Origin: Sambucus nigra
Lineage: Eukaryota > Streptophyta > Magnoliopsida > Dipsacales > Adoxaceae
Reading direction: 5' to 3'
Length of the DNA: 64,000 nucleotides
Assembly: GCA_949130495.1 (NCBI GenBank)
Contig: OX422210.1
Location: 502,363,760-502,427,759 of the forward strand
Below the pieces are notes generated by a model. It was given only the letters and a program-made list of their open reading frames with translations, did no database searches and had not been told where the DNA came from. The position numbers were made by a program, and so were the translations under genes. Positions within the stretch are counted from its first letter, which is position 1. Each line of letters begins with the position of its first letter. Shown here piece by piece: positions 8,493 to 20,746 of this stretch.

Positions 8493-11400
8493 GCAACCGA
8501 GTACATAGTCACAGGACTCATAGTTCGAGAATAAGACCAAAACTTGCAAATAGTTAAACTTAGGCTTGAAAACATGCCATTGAAGGGAGAAATTACAAAA
8601 CAACCCCTAAATGGCCCCCAAGAGGCACGAAACCTTGCACGAGAACAATGTAATATATAGCAACTGATCGCATAGTCAAAAGACTCCCGGATCGAGAATA
8701 TGATCGAAACTTGAAAATAGTTAGACTTAGGCTTGAAAACATATTGTTGAAGGGGAAAAATGCAAAACAACCCCCAAATGGCCCCGTAAGGGGCACAAAC
8801 ACGTCGCACGGGACCAAGAACATGACCAAAACTTGATAAATAGTAAGACTTAGGCTTGAAACCATGTCGTTGAAGGGTAAATTGCAAAATAAACACCGCA
8901 CGAATACCTCGCACGGGACAAACGTAACACGTAGAAATTGACTGCATAGTAACGGAATGCTCGGTTTGAGAACATGATCAAAAATTGCAAATAGTTAGAC
9001 TTAGGAATGATAATAAGCCATCGGTAGGCGAAAACATAAAATAACCCTCAAATGGCCCCGTAAGAGGCATGAAAACCTTACTCGAAACCAGCTTAATAGG
9101 TAGCAAGTGATCGCCTAGTCATGGGACTCTCGATTAGAGAACATGACCAAAACTTGTGAATACTTAGACTTGAAAATATGTCGTTGAAGGTATCAAATGG
9201 AAAACATGCCCCAAACGTCCCATAAGAGGCACGAACACCTCAGACAGGACCAACGTAATAAGTAGCAACTGATCGCGTGTTCCCGAGACTCCCAATTATA
9301 GAGCATGACCAAAACTACCAAAGAGTTAGACTTAGTCTTGAAAACATGTTGTTGGAGGGTGAAAATGCAAAACAACCTCCAAATGGCTCTGCAAGAGGCA
9401 TGAACACCTCGCACGGGACCAACATAACCCGTAGAAACTGATTGTGTAGTCACGAAATGCTTAATTTGAGAACATGACTAAAACTTGACAATAGTTAGAC
9501 TTAGGATTGAAAACATGTTATTGTAGGGAAAAAATACAAAACAAGCCCCAAATGGGCCCACAAGAGGCACAAACACCTCGCACGGGACTAGCGTAACACG
9601 TATCAACTAACCACATAGTCATGGGACTTTTGGCTTGAGAACATGGCCAAAACTTGAAATTAGTTAGTCTTAGGCTTGAAAAAATATCGTTGAAGGGTGA
9701 AAACATAAAATAACCCCCAAACGGCCCCGCACGAGGCATGAATAACTCACACGGGACCAACATAACACATAGCAATTGATCGAGTAGTCGCGGGATGCCT
9801 GATTTGAGAACATGAGCAAAACTTGCAAATAGTTAGAATTGAGCTTGAGAACATGCCGATGAATGGAGAAAATGCAAAACAAACCACAAACGGCCCTGCA
9901 AGAGGCACGAACATCTCGTATGGGACCAATTTAACACGTAGCAACTAACCTTATTGTCACAAAACTCCCGGTTCGAGACTAAAACTTACAAATAGTTAGA
10001 CTTAGACTAAAAAAATGCCATTAAAGGGAAAAATGTAAATCAGTCCACAAACGGCCCCATAAGTGGCACGAACACCTCGTAAGAGACCAACGTAACACGT
10101 AGAAACTGACCACAAAGTCATGTAACTCTCTATTTGAGAACATGACCAAAACTGACAAATAGTTAGACATAAGCATGGAAACATGTTGTTGAAGGATGAA
10201 AATGAAAAACATCCCCCAAATGGACCCTTAAGTGATACAAACACCTCGCAAAGGACCAACATAACACATAGCCACAGAACTCCTGATTCAAGAACATGAT
10301 TAAAACTAGTAAATAGTTAGAATTAGTCTTGAAAACATGACGTTAAAGGGAGAAAATGCAAGATAACCCCCAAATGACCTCACAAGAGGCACAAACACCT
10401 CACATGGGACCAACATAACACAAAAAAACTAACTATGGAGTCACGGGATGCGCGGTTCAAGAACATGACCAAAATTTGCAAATAGTGAGACTTAAGCTTG
10501 AAAACATGCCATCAAAAGGTAAAAATGCAAAACAACCCCCAAGTGGCACTAACACCTCGCATGGGATCAACATAACACATTGCAGTTGACTGCGTAGTCA
10601 TGGGACCCTCGGTTCGAGAATATGACCAATACTTGCAAATAGCTAGACTTAGGCTTGAAAATATATCGCTGAGAAAAAAAAATGCAAAACAGGCCCCAAC
10701 AGCCCCGCAAGAGACACGAACACCTCGCACGGGACCAACGTGACAAGTAGAAACTAACTGCTTAGCCATGGGACTCCTGGTTCGAGAATATGACCAAAAC
10801 ATGAAAATAGTTAGGCTTAAGCTTGAAAACATGCCGTTAAGGGGTGAAAATGAAAAATAACCCCAAATGGCCCGACAAGAGGCACGAACCCCTCGCATAG
10901 TATCAAGGTAACACATAGCAACTGAACACATAGTCATAGGACTCTCGGTTCAAGAACATGATCAAAACATGAAAATAGTTAGAATTAGGCTTGAAAACAT
11001 GTCGTTAAAGGGCAAACCCACAAAACATCCCCCAAACAACTAGATAAGAGGCATAAACATCTCGTACTAGACCAATGTAACACGTAGCAACTAACCATGT
11101 AGTCTTGGAATTATCTATTTGATAACATGACAAAAACTTGCAAATAGTTAGATTTATTCTTTAAAACATGCCGTTGAAGGGCAAAAATGCAAAACACCCC
11201 CCAAACGATCCCGTACGAACACCTAACCCGGGACTAATATAACACGTAGCAACTAACTGTGTAGTCACGAGACTCTTGATTTGAGAATATGACCAAAACA
11301 TTCAAATAGTTAGACTTAGGCTAGAAAATATGCCGTTAGAGAGCAAAAATGTAAAACAAAATACAAATGTCACTGCAAAAGGAGCTAACACCTCGTATGG

Positions 11401-13187
11401 GTACAACATAACACGTTGCAACTGGCCGCATAGTCATGGGACTCTCGGTTTGAAAATGTAACCAAAACTTGCAAATAGTAAGACATAGACTTGAAAACAT
11501 ACCCTCGAGGGGCAAAAATGCAAAATAGCACCCAAACGACCACACGAGAGGCATGAACACCTCGCAGTGGACCAACATAACAAGTAGCAAGTAACTGCAT
11601 AGGCATAGGACTCTTGGTTCGAGAACATGAACAAAACATGTAAATAGTTATACTTAGGCTTGAAAACATGTTGTTGAAGGATGAAAATGAAAAACAATCC
11701 CAAATGGCTCTGTGAGTGTGGCAAACACCTCGCACGGGACCAACGTAACACGGAACAACTGATCACATAGTCACGGGACTTTTGGTTCAACAACATGACA
11801 AAAACTTGTAAGTAGTTAGATTTTGGATTGAAAACATGACATTGAAGGGAAAAATCATAAAATAGCCCCCCAATGGCCTAACAAGAGGCATAAACACCTC
11901 GTATAGGACCATAGTAACACGTTGCAAAAAATTTCTTAGTCAAGAGATGCTCGGTTAAAAAACATGACACAAATTTGAAATTAGTTATGCTCGGTCTTGA
12001 AAACATGCTGCTGAAGGGAAAAAAATACAAAACAACCCCGAACAACTCGCAGGAACCAACATAATATGTAGAAACTTACTGCATAGTTAAGGGACTCTCG
12101 GTTCGAGAATATGACTAAAACTTGCAAATAGTTAGACTTAGGCTTGAAAACATGCCATTAAAGGGAAGCACGAACACCTCGCACGGGACCAACATAAGAT
12201 GTAGCAACTGACTGTATAGTCATAAGACTCTCAATTTGTGAACATGACCAAAACTCTCAAATAGTTAGATTTAGGCTTAAAACATACTGATAAAGGGATA
12301 AAATTCAAAACAATCACCAAATGGCCCTAGAAGAGGCACGGACACCTCGCATGGGACTCACATAACACCTAGCAACTGACCGTATAGTCATGGGACTACC
12401 AGTTTGAGAACATGACCAAAACTTAGAAATAGTTAGACTTAGATTTGAAGACATACCGTTGAAAGGAGAAAATGCAACATAACCCCCAAACAACCTCGCA
12501 AAAGGCATGAAAACCTCGCACGGGATCAACGTAACTCAAAACAACTGACCGCACGATCATAAAAATCCTAGTTCAAGAACATGTCCAAAACTTGAAAATT
12601 GACAGAGTTAGTATCGAAAACATACCGTTGAGAGGAGAAAATAGAAAATATCCCACAAATGGCCCAATAAGATGCACGAACACATCGCACGAGACCAACG
12701 TAACATGTGACAACTGATCGCGTAGCCACGGGACTCCTGGTTTGATAACATGATCAAAACATATAAATAGTTAGACTTAGGTTTTAAAACATGTCATTGA
12801 AAGGCGAAAATTAAAAAAAACCCTCAAAATGGCCCCATAAAAGGTACAAATACCGCGCATGGGACTAATGTAACACGTTGCAACTGACCGCATAGTCACG
12901 AGATGCTCGATTCATGAACCTGACCAAAACTTACAAATAGATAAACTTAGGCTTAAAACGTGTCTTTGAAGGGAGAAAATTCAAAATAGCCTCCATGCAG
13001 CTCCACAAGAGGCACAAACACCTCGCATGGGACCAACATAATCCCCAAGCACAAATTCCTCGCACGGGACCAACATAGCAACTAATCGCATAGTCTACTC
13101 CTGATTTGAGAACATAAGCAAAACTTACAAATACTTATACTTAATAATTGAAAACATGTCGTTGAAGGTCAAAATGCAAAATAACCC
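8493..13187. repeat. Satellite array, about 29 monomers of about 169 bp
   Basis: A tandem array in which the segment CTTGAAAACATG...GTTGAAGGG recurs at 8565, 8732, 8855, 9005, 9169, 9336, 9505, 9675, 9843, 10006, 10173, 10327, 10496, 10653, 10822, 10990, 11160, 11321, 11490, 11659, 11826, 11996, 12143, 12275, 12444, 12613, 12782, 12952 and 13146. Most intervals are 167-170 bp; a few are shortened (123, 132, 147, 150, 154) or lengthened (194). Conserved blocks within a monomer are CACCTCGCACGGGACCAACG, CATAGTCACGGGACTC and TTGCAAATAGTTAGACTTAG. Monomers differ by roughly 15-30% by eye, so the array is not freshly homogenised. The length is in the range usual for plant centromeric and subtelomeric satellites. 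Confidence 0.95.
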
Positions 13188-13829
13188 AATTTAAAGTTTT
13201 CTCACAATTATGCAGTCACATATATTTTCGTAAATAAAAAACCAAAAAAAGGGCCTTTACCATAATTCCCAATTTAAAGTTTTCTCACAATTTTCTACAC
13301 TTTCAACACTTTTGAAATAAATTTTCATAAATCAAAAGAGACCTTATATTAGAATAATGGGTTAGTCCCCAACGTTGTTCATCTTACTAACTATGTGAAG
13401 TTTGATGCCACTTTTGGCTACATATGCATTTTAATTTTTTTTTAGGATTCAAGTCCTTTGTTACTTACCACTTGGGACATTTTGAAGTTTTGTTTCCAGG
13501 CCTCAATGGAGAAGGAACATTTGGAACATATTCATTCAAGCAATCATTGTATTTTTATTTTTGTTGAACATATTCATGCAAACATGTGTTTTATTTTTTC
13601 TTGTGTTATACATATTCACTCAAGCATGCGTTGTATTTTATTACATATTCACACAAATATGTGCTAGTTAACTTGTGTTTTATTGTTACATATTCATGCA
13701 AGCATGCGTTAGTTAAATTTTATTACATATTGGTGAATAATTATTTGTGAAAATTTTAACATGTTTAAAAAATGTACAGGTTTTTTTGGGATGCAAAAAA
13801 ATAAATTTATTTTTAATTTTTTTTATTAG
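13188..13829. repeat. Flank of the satellite with short repeats
   Basis: A 22-bp direct repeat (AATTTAAAGTTTTCTCACAA) occurs at about 13190 and 13270. From about 13525 to 13720 four or five loose copies of CATATTCATGCAAGCATGCG recur at 50-60 bp spacing. No gene recognised. Confidence 0.6.
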
Positions 13830-14208
13830 GTCACTGTCCAAAATCGTGACCCCAAATTTATTTTAATTTAAAAAAATACATATGGTCACGGTTTTGGACC
13901 GTGACCAATTATTTTTTTAAATGAAAAAATTCGGGGTCACGATCCCAAACCCTGATCCCTCATGGTATTGTGGTAACGACTTTGGATCGTAACTCACATT
14001 CTCCCCTCTGGGTCACAGGATTGGACCGTGACCCCCTTGGTATTATGGTTACAGATGTGGACCGTGATCTAGGTTCTCCCCTATGGGACATGGGTACTGA
14101 CCATGACCCTTGATTTTTTCATACTTAGTATTGTCATGGGTTTAGACTGTGAACCATAGGGGTGGTCACAGGTCAAATCCAAAACCTTTGGCGATATATG
14201 GTGTAGTA
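13830..14208 (-). mobile_element. CACTA-2 degenerate right end with subterminal repeats
   Basis: Six or so copies of a palindrome with the core GGTCACGGTTTTGGACCGTG appear at about 13831, 13883, 13935, 13985, 14010 and 14045, fading toward 14140. The sequence then ends with GGCGATATATGGTGTAGTA at 14190-14208. On the minus strand this reads TACTACACCATATATCGCC, a CACTA terminus with its first base mutated. The repeat sequence differs from that of CACTA-1, so this is a separate family. Its partner end is not visible; it probably lay to the left, interrupted by CACTA-1. Confidence 0.7.
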
Positions 14209-14266
14209 AGATTCCGTTAATTGTCGTATCATTTGACCATGACATTAAGATATTTTTGACAGAAAT

Positions 14267-15390
14267 ATGCTAGCTACACATTTGGGTTTAGGTAGATTAG
14301 AGATCTATTTCTATAGGTGTCAATTTGTCAAAGATATTATATTCTACACTTTGTGGTCATCTATGACCTTATGCCTCATAGACACTCTCAAGATTTTCTA
14401 TACCCCATACGACATCATATGCATGCCATTGTTTTACAAAAGTCCATCAATTACTCTTTTCTTACAAAGGTTATGCAACGAGGAGCATCTCATGTAAATC
14501 ATGATGTTTTGCCATTTTTTAGGATGGTAACCGACCATATATATTCTCTACATGTGTTTAGATTAGGATCTAAACAGTGTGATTTTATACTTGGTCCTAT
14601 TACTAGTGCTAGTGTATCCTATTATGAGGGTTAGACTTTGAGATGAATTCCATCTCCAGTCAAGGTTCTAAAAACTGTGGGGCGTGATCGAGGCGTGGAG
14701 GCCAAGGCTTAAGCCTTATAAGCCTAAGCGGGTTTTAAGCGTAAAAAGGCGTGAAAAGGCGTTTAGGCTTCTTAATAAATTTTAATATTTTTTAACCATA
14801 ACAAGGCTATTAAAGTACTAAAATTGTACATATCATAAAAATATGTCTGAATATTTGTAAATTAAAATAGTATTTGATTATTTTGGATGAGATAATGGTC
14901 CAGTTTGGAAACAAATTCTTTAAAAGGCGATATCGTTTCACTAAAGCATTGTTGTTTTTATAAAAAAGGTGAGCCTTAAGGGTTTTACTAAGAATAAGGC
15001 ATAAAAATCTTAAGTCGGGGTGTTTCTCCCAAGTCTCAAGCCTAGGCATGCCTAGGCAAAGCCTAGGCTGGTTTTTTAGAACAGTGGCTCCAGTCATTGA
15101 TCTTGATGATGAGGAGTTTGATCAACTTGATATGCGATTCACGATGGTGTCTAGTAGTTTTGACTACCGTATCACTCATCCTCAAACGATCAAAAATCAC
15201 ATCTTGATGCAGATTTCAATGATAAAGCGTCATGGCATGTCTTTCGTATGCTCTTTTAGTACCTGCACCTGCTCTTATTTTGGCATAGGATTTTGCCAAT
15301 GATGACGTTTATGGTGATGATGATAATGGAGATTATGTCTCTGAGGATACATTGAGCCTTATGGATGACTCTGCAGAGGGTGATTAGATA
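14267..15390 (+). pseudogene. Unidentified broken coding relic with acidic C-terminus
   Basis: Overlapping open stretches at 14267-14634, then after a MITE insertion an in-frame piece beginning VIDLDDEEFDQLDMRF at about 15095, and finally an acidic tail (DDVYGDDDNGDYVSED, then a TAG at about 15386). Stops lie between the parts. I do not recognise the protein. The acidic tail followed by purine tracts downstream is reminiscent of the extra (envelope-like) frame that some plant retrotransposons carry after pol, but no diagnostic motif supports that. Confidence 0.35.
14663..15087. mobile_element. MITE of 425 bp with perfect 9-bp target duplication
   Basis: The 9-bp sequence CTCCAGTCA occurs at 14654-14662 and again at 15088-15096. 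Between them the ends carry inverted GGTTCTAAAAAC / GTTTTTTAGAAC. A 9-bp duplication points to a Mutator-like transposase as the mobilising source (8 bp would suggest hAT). The interior has repeated GGCTTAAGCC and GCCTAGGC palindromes. Removing it joins two parts of the unidentified relic. Confidence 0.85.
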
Positions 15391-17849
15391 TTTTATCTTT
15401 ATCTCTATTTTAATGGTGTATTTTGTACTTATTTCATTTTAGTACTTTATGAGGTACTTTGGCTTATTTCTATCACTTCTATCATATTTTTGTGTGGTTA
15501 GGCCTTGATACATATGAATTGTATTCATAATGGTTTTATTGACCTTATATGTGTGTATTATATATTTTTTATTTTTCTATTCATTGTAATCTCTTCTAGT
15601 TAGACTAGTTTTGCTTCATATTCACTTGCTATACTTCTTATTTTAATGTTCACAAGGTTTACTTGATGATATAGTCTTGTCATGAGATTTTATGATTATA
15701 TTCCTGATTATACCCTAGTATTACCATTATATTAGAATTTGTTTTATCACATGTGTATCTAGATTTTGACTTGGTAGTTCTTTAATCATTGTGATTTTAT
15801 TTCACTACCATGCTACCCATTGTCTATGTAAATTCTACCCCTCTTTGACTTTTTTGCGTAAAAAAAGGGGAGAAATGTCTAAGATAGTGGAAGTTATCCT
15901 CTTGATTCGTTTGATTAGTGAGAAATGTCAATTATGGAGAGTGTTTTTCCCTTTATATTTTGGGGAGATGTTTATGATGGGGGGTGGGGGGTAAACTTTT
16001 AACAAATGGGGGAGAAATTTAGGAAAAAAGAAAAATGGATTATGTCTTTTATACTCATTGATGGTCTTCTTGTTAAGATTGATATTATTTGGAGAGATAT
16101 TATATTGTTCATGCTGACATTCTTATTTTCGTCTGTATGTTTCAGGTTGATTTACAATCGGAGGATTCCCAAAACTAAGGGAGTTTCTCTTTGTACATGT
16201 CATACCTGAATGATCTTTTGGTTGTGTTTAATGCTTTTTAGGTATAGTCAATATGTTGTGACTCAAGACCTTGATTCAAACTTAGGTGTATTGTAATAAT
16301 CTCCTCTCATTAGATACTAATTTGGGGTGCATTTGGATGTTGTAATCAAGCATTTGTGCAGTTTTGGGTCCCATGGACTAGCCAAATGGGGATATTGAAG
16401 ATGTAATAATTCTTGTAAAAGGTTGATCTTATAGTTTGGTTGGATACTTGCCGTAACAAAATATTGAGTCTTGTACAAAAAAGCCAAAAAAATTGATTAC
16501 ATAAATAAATGATAGATAATGACAGTCTTCTTCATTATAATCTATGGGCATTGAATCTGAAGATCACTCACAACAACTCTACATCAAAGCTTCGACATGC
16601 TATTATAAAGATTGAATAAACTATCCTTTTGTGGTTGTTTTTGGTTGAATTGTCTAAAGTCTCATGCATTCTCGTACACGTTTTCATTTTACGTTAAAAA
16701 TGATATTTTATGATTTAATTAAGTGAAATTTTCAAAAAATAAAAAATAAAGCCTTGTATGCATGTTTATTAAATACTACCTACATGCGTGCACACGATTG
16801 GGTTTGGACCCCTGTGCACGTCAGCATGGTTTAGGCTAGAATGAATTTCTTCCTATAGTCATACGCATGACTTCAAAAATTCACCATGCACACATCAATA
16901 CACATTTCGGGGCATCAAAATATTTCATCCTAAAAGTGTGCACACATAACGCTTTTTTTTCCATGCAGAAGACGCTGTCATGTCTCATTTTTTCTATAAT
17001 TAGGATTTGTCCCTCCTATTTTCAAAGATCATTTTCGTGACTAATTTTTAAACATGGAGAGAGTATTTTTAAAGCAAGTGATCAAAGAAACACTTTTTAA
17101 ACTTCAATTTCACTTGAACTTCATATCTTTGAGAGAAAACATTTAATTCGTACTTGTTTGATTGATTGTGAGACTTTATAGTGTTTTGAGTTGAAAACTC
17201 ACAAAGCCTAAATGCATCCAACCAATTATGATTTGAATTTGAGAATTTAAGCTCTAGATTGAAAACGAGGTGAATTAGCTATTGGGGTAAATTTTTAACG
17301 TCCATAGGTAAATTGTTTTTAGGATAACAAAAGAGAGGTACGTTCCTGAGTTTCTGTTAATTTGATTTTCAAATGTAATGACAGACCAGGAAACACGATT
17401 TTTTTCACCCCTAGGTGGGGGTTTTACTCATAGATATTGTCTTGTGCCTATTATGTGATTATTTTATGATTATATACACAATTGATCTCTCTTTCTCTCT
17501 CTCCCTCTGTTTATCTCACACACACAAATAGATACATAAACCTAAATATAAGAATGGATATAACATGACCCCTTACAAAATTGAACTTAGGTATTGTATC
17601 TAGTCAATTCACAAAATTACTTAGATTTGTTTTATTGATATCAATTGACTAATCAAACTTAAAATTAAGTTTCTATGTTGACTATTTAACTGGTACACTT
17701 GTTTAACAGCATAAATCTAGTATATCTTTCACATAGATGCATGTTTACTATTATTGATCTAAATTTGGATTAGAAAATTTTGAAATTGGTAATTTTTCAT
17801 TAAAACCTATTCACCCCCTATAGTTTTAATTAAGGTGAACATTTATAAG
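15391..17849. other. Unassigned AT-rich region with purine tracts
   Basis: No gene. 15866-16015 contains three G-rich purine runs (AAAAAAAGGGGAGAAATG, GGGGGGTGGGGGGTAA, AAATGGGGGAGAAATTTAGG) like the multiple polypurine tracts seen before the 3' LTRs of the retroelements further right. They may mark the 3' part of an eroded retrotransposon. Nothing recognised from 16250 to 17849 apart from a (TCTC)n stretch near 17490. Confidence 0.4.
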
Positions 17850-17910
17850 TAAAACACACCCTTCAATATGAATCATTTAGTTCTAGCTCTATCTCACCCA
17901 AATCACTATG

Positions 17911-18207
17911 CTAATGCATAATCATATCTCGTGAAAACTTACACAGTATGGATATATAAAACACATTGTTTACCCTTCTAAAATTTTGAAGAATTACAAA
18001 TAAATACGCTAGAGTCTCTAATCTATACATATTCTTTAAAGGTCTAAAAAACCTCGACATCAATTTTCCTTTCCCCCAAAATGCATCACCACCTTTGTTA
18101 GAGACACTTTCAAAAGAACCTAGCTTTAATGGAAAACTAAAAAGGACATATCCACCTAGCAATATAGTTATTTTTTCTAACTCTAGGTAGTTTTGATTTG
18201 GTCCCAA
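17911..18207 (-). pseudogene. Gypsy-1 integrase C-terminal module
   Basis: A 98-residue open stretch containing GKGKLMSRFFRPLKN, LAYLFVILQNFRRVNNVFYI and ILCKFSRD. This corresponds to the GK-x-KLSPR-x-x-GPF, LAY-x-L-LP and VHNVFHVSMLRKY segments that follow the integrase core in chromovirus-type gypsy elements. Downstream (to about 17850) the LGEIELELN segment follows. Confidence 0.8.
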
Positions 18208-19179
18208 ATCAGCTAAATCTTTTCAGAGGTATCCTGGACAAACTCTAGTTACAATACCTTACTCTCATATGGGTCTATTAAAAACACTAAGGAACAACAT
18301 AATCTCCTGTATAAATATTCAAATGGGTCAACCCAATATTCTATTAATAGTTGTTGTTATTGGTAAACTCAACTAGCGATAAATAGTACTCCCAACTTCC
18401 TATCATATTTAAAACACATGCCTATAGAATATCCTCGAGAACCTAATTCTCCCTCTCAATCTGAGGGCGATAAGAGGTGATTAGATGTAGCTTTATCCCC
18501 AATGCCATGTTAAACTGTCCCAAAATGAATAGACAAAAGTATTATCATTTGAACGTAATGGATAGAGGAATTTCATTAATTATCACTATATGTAAAATAT
18601 AGAACCTCGTCTACTGCTCAACTAAAAAGTTTCTATGCACTAATAATAAATAAGTTGCCTTTACCAACTGATCAATCATCACCCACATAACATTATGCTA
18701 CCAATAATTCATTGACAAACTCATGATGAAGTACATAAATATGCTATCACACTTCCATTCTAGGATAGGAAGTTGTTTTAAGGAATTCTCTCTCTATAAA
18801 GATCTAACTTCACCATCTGACACGTATTACACTTAGAAACGAACATGTATATGTCTGGTTTCATCCATTCCCACAAATACTATCTGTTAATGTCTTGGTA
18901 AATCTTATTTCCTTATAGTTTCCATGGGGAAACTAATCCTCCCTTATACTAGGGCCCTCCACCAGATGCCAATGAATGGGGTGTCACAGCGGTAGCAAGA
19001 ATTTCCTTCACCTTCTCCACACATGTTGTATCCAACACTTATGCTTTCATAACGTCTACCACAAGGTCTATGGTAATCGTAGATATGATCATGAAAGTAA
19101 GATTAATACCATTCCATGTCTGTATCGACTCCCATTCGACCACAAATAATGCTAACATGATACTATGTGGTCGGTGGCT

Positions 19180-19560
19180 CAATGCATCGACCACCACATT
19201 GTGCTTCTTAAGAAGATAATGAATGGTGAATCCGTAGTCTTGAAACACTCTAAACATCATTATTATCTCATATTAAAATATCTCTGTGTGAACATGTACT
19301 AAAGACGCTTATGATCACCAAAGAGTCTAAGCCACTCCCCTAATAAATAGTGACTCCAGATAAATATTGTTAACACTACCGCATCTAACTCCAAATTATG
19401 GGTCACGTCAATTACCTCATATGACTTTGACTTGTGAGAGTCATAGGAAATTCTTCTATCCTCCTACATAAAAACTCCACCTAAACCTTAGAGGGAGTCA
19501 TTTATCTAGACTAAGTATTCCAATCCTCTTTTTGTCAATGATGGCACCAAATCTATGGTT
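19180..19560 (-). pseudogene. Gypsy-1 RNase H remnant
   Basis: FQDYGFTIHYLLKKHNVVVD followed by ALSHRP (19190-19260) is the well-known end of the gypsy RNase H domain (normally NVVADALSR). Upstream, RLFGDHKRL at about 19310-19340 matches the FTDHKSL motif. Frame changes separate them. Confidence 0.8.
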
Positions 19561-19669
19561 AACATAGTTTTTAACTCCTCAAAAGCATAATGGCATATGT
19601 CATCCCAAACAAAAGAAACTCATTTCTTTGCCAATTCCATTAATGACCCTAGTATATTGGACAAACCCA

Positions 19670-20480
19670 AATTAATTTCCTACAATAGCTTGCTAAACCC
19701 AAAAAAACTTTGAATCTCTATCCATATGGTGGGTTTCACCCACTCCAAAGTCACTGACACCTTACTCGGATTAACAGATAGCCCTTTATCTAACACCACT
19801 TGTGCTATTGTTACGAAAATTTATATTCGTTGAACTTGGCAAACAATTGGTGCTCCATTTAAGTATGAAGAATAATCTAGAGGTAAAAAAAATGATCCTT
19901 ATCAGTTTAAGATTAAATCAAGATATCATCGATAGAGTGTGTCATAACCTGATCTTGATAGGGAGGAAATATTTGATTCATCAATCCCATAAACACTACT
20001 TGATCTTTAATCAACCCAAAATGTATAACCCAAATATCATACAAGACATATCGACGGAAAAATGTTGTCTTATGTCATCCTCTCGAACCCCCAACTGATG
20101 ATACTGAGACCGCATATATATCTTTGAAAAACAGGATTCCCCCATCAACAAGTCAAAAAATTATTTATCTTGGGTAGTGGTTACTTGTACATTTTTTCAC
20201 CTTATTTTGTTCCGAACTACTGAAATATGATTGTAATGACCTACCTTTGTTCTTCACAGATGCCAAAGATACCCACGCTCGTGCGTTCCATTAGATAAAC
20301 CCCTGAGTCAAAACATACCAAATTTATTATCTTAAATCTATTATTTTCGAATGAGACATATGATAACAGGCATGATCAATCAACATGTTGCCTGGTGATA
20401 AAGTAACAAAGTCAATACCTCAATTGGATGAAAATCATAATACATCCTCAAACACATCGACAAACTATTGTATAACAAAA
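19670..20480 (-). pseudogene. Gypsy-1 reverse transcriptase remnant
   Basis: Readable pieces are FSKIYMRSQYHQLGVREDDI at about 20055-20135, a disordered palm segment at 19900-20050, and EWVKPTIWIEIQSFFG at about 19690-19750, matching the thumb/connection part (WPRPTSVTEIRSFLG). The N-terminal VDVFEDVL-type stretch lies at about 20400-20470. The catalytic tyrosine-aspartate box is not intact. Confidence 0.75.
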
Positions 20481-20746
20481 AAGGAATTTAATGAAACTAT
20501 AGCCTACTCCCAGGGACTTTTCTCTTTAAACTACAAGCGTGTTATGGATCTAACATTAATCCTAGGCATTATAGAGACATACATCTTTTTTTCGGGTATG
20601 GAAAAAGATACCAGGTTCCCAAAATAGTCCACTTGTTCCCTATATGTCACTAGCTAGTACATCCTAAATATCAAATCGTATGATTGAAGGTCCAACACTA
20701 CTAGACTGTTTAAAAATCTCAACCAACCTATACTTACATTAACCCC

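Larger units (their letters stand above)
17850..20746 (-). mobile_element. Gypsy-1, decayed Ty3/gypsy pol
   Basis: On the minus strand the domains run leftward in the Ty3/gypsy order: reverse transcriptase (about 20480-19670), RNase H (about 19560-19180), integrase (about 18850-18200) and the integrase C-terminal module (18207-17880). Every domain carries stops and frame changes. No LTR of this copy is visible. At 20746/20747 it is joined to the LTR of TR-GAG-1, and a second copy of its last 355 bp lies at 31954-32307. Confidence 0.85.

Noticed and set aside
8471..12529. Long series of minus-strand open frames of 60-158 codons with recurring GPVRGVRAS / WGLFCIF-like words
   Set aside because: They are the satellite read in three rotating frames. 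The monomer of about 169 bp is not a multiple of three and happens to have few stops on that strand; no start context or known domain.
8493..13187. Repeated units that might be taken for a CRISPR array
   Set aside because: The whole 169-bp unit repeats, with no short conserved repeat and unique spacers, and the setting is a plant genome.
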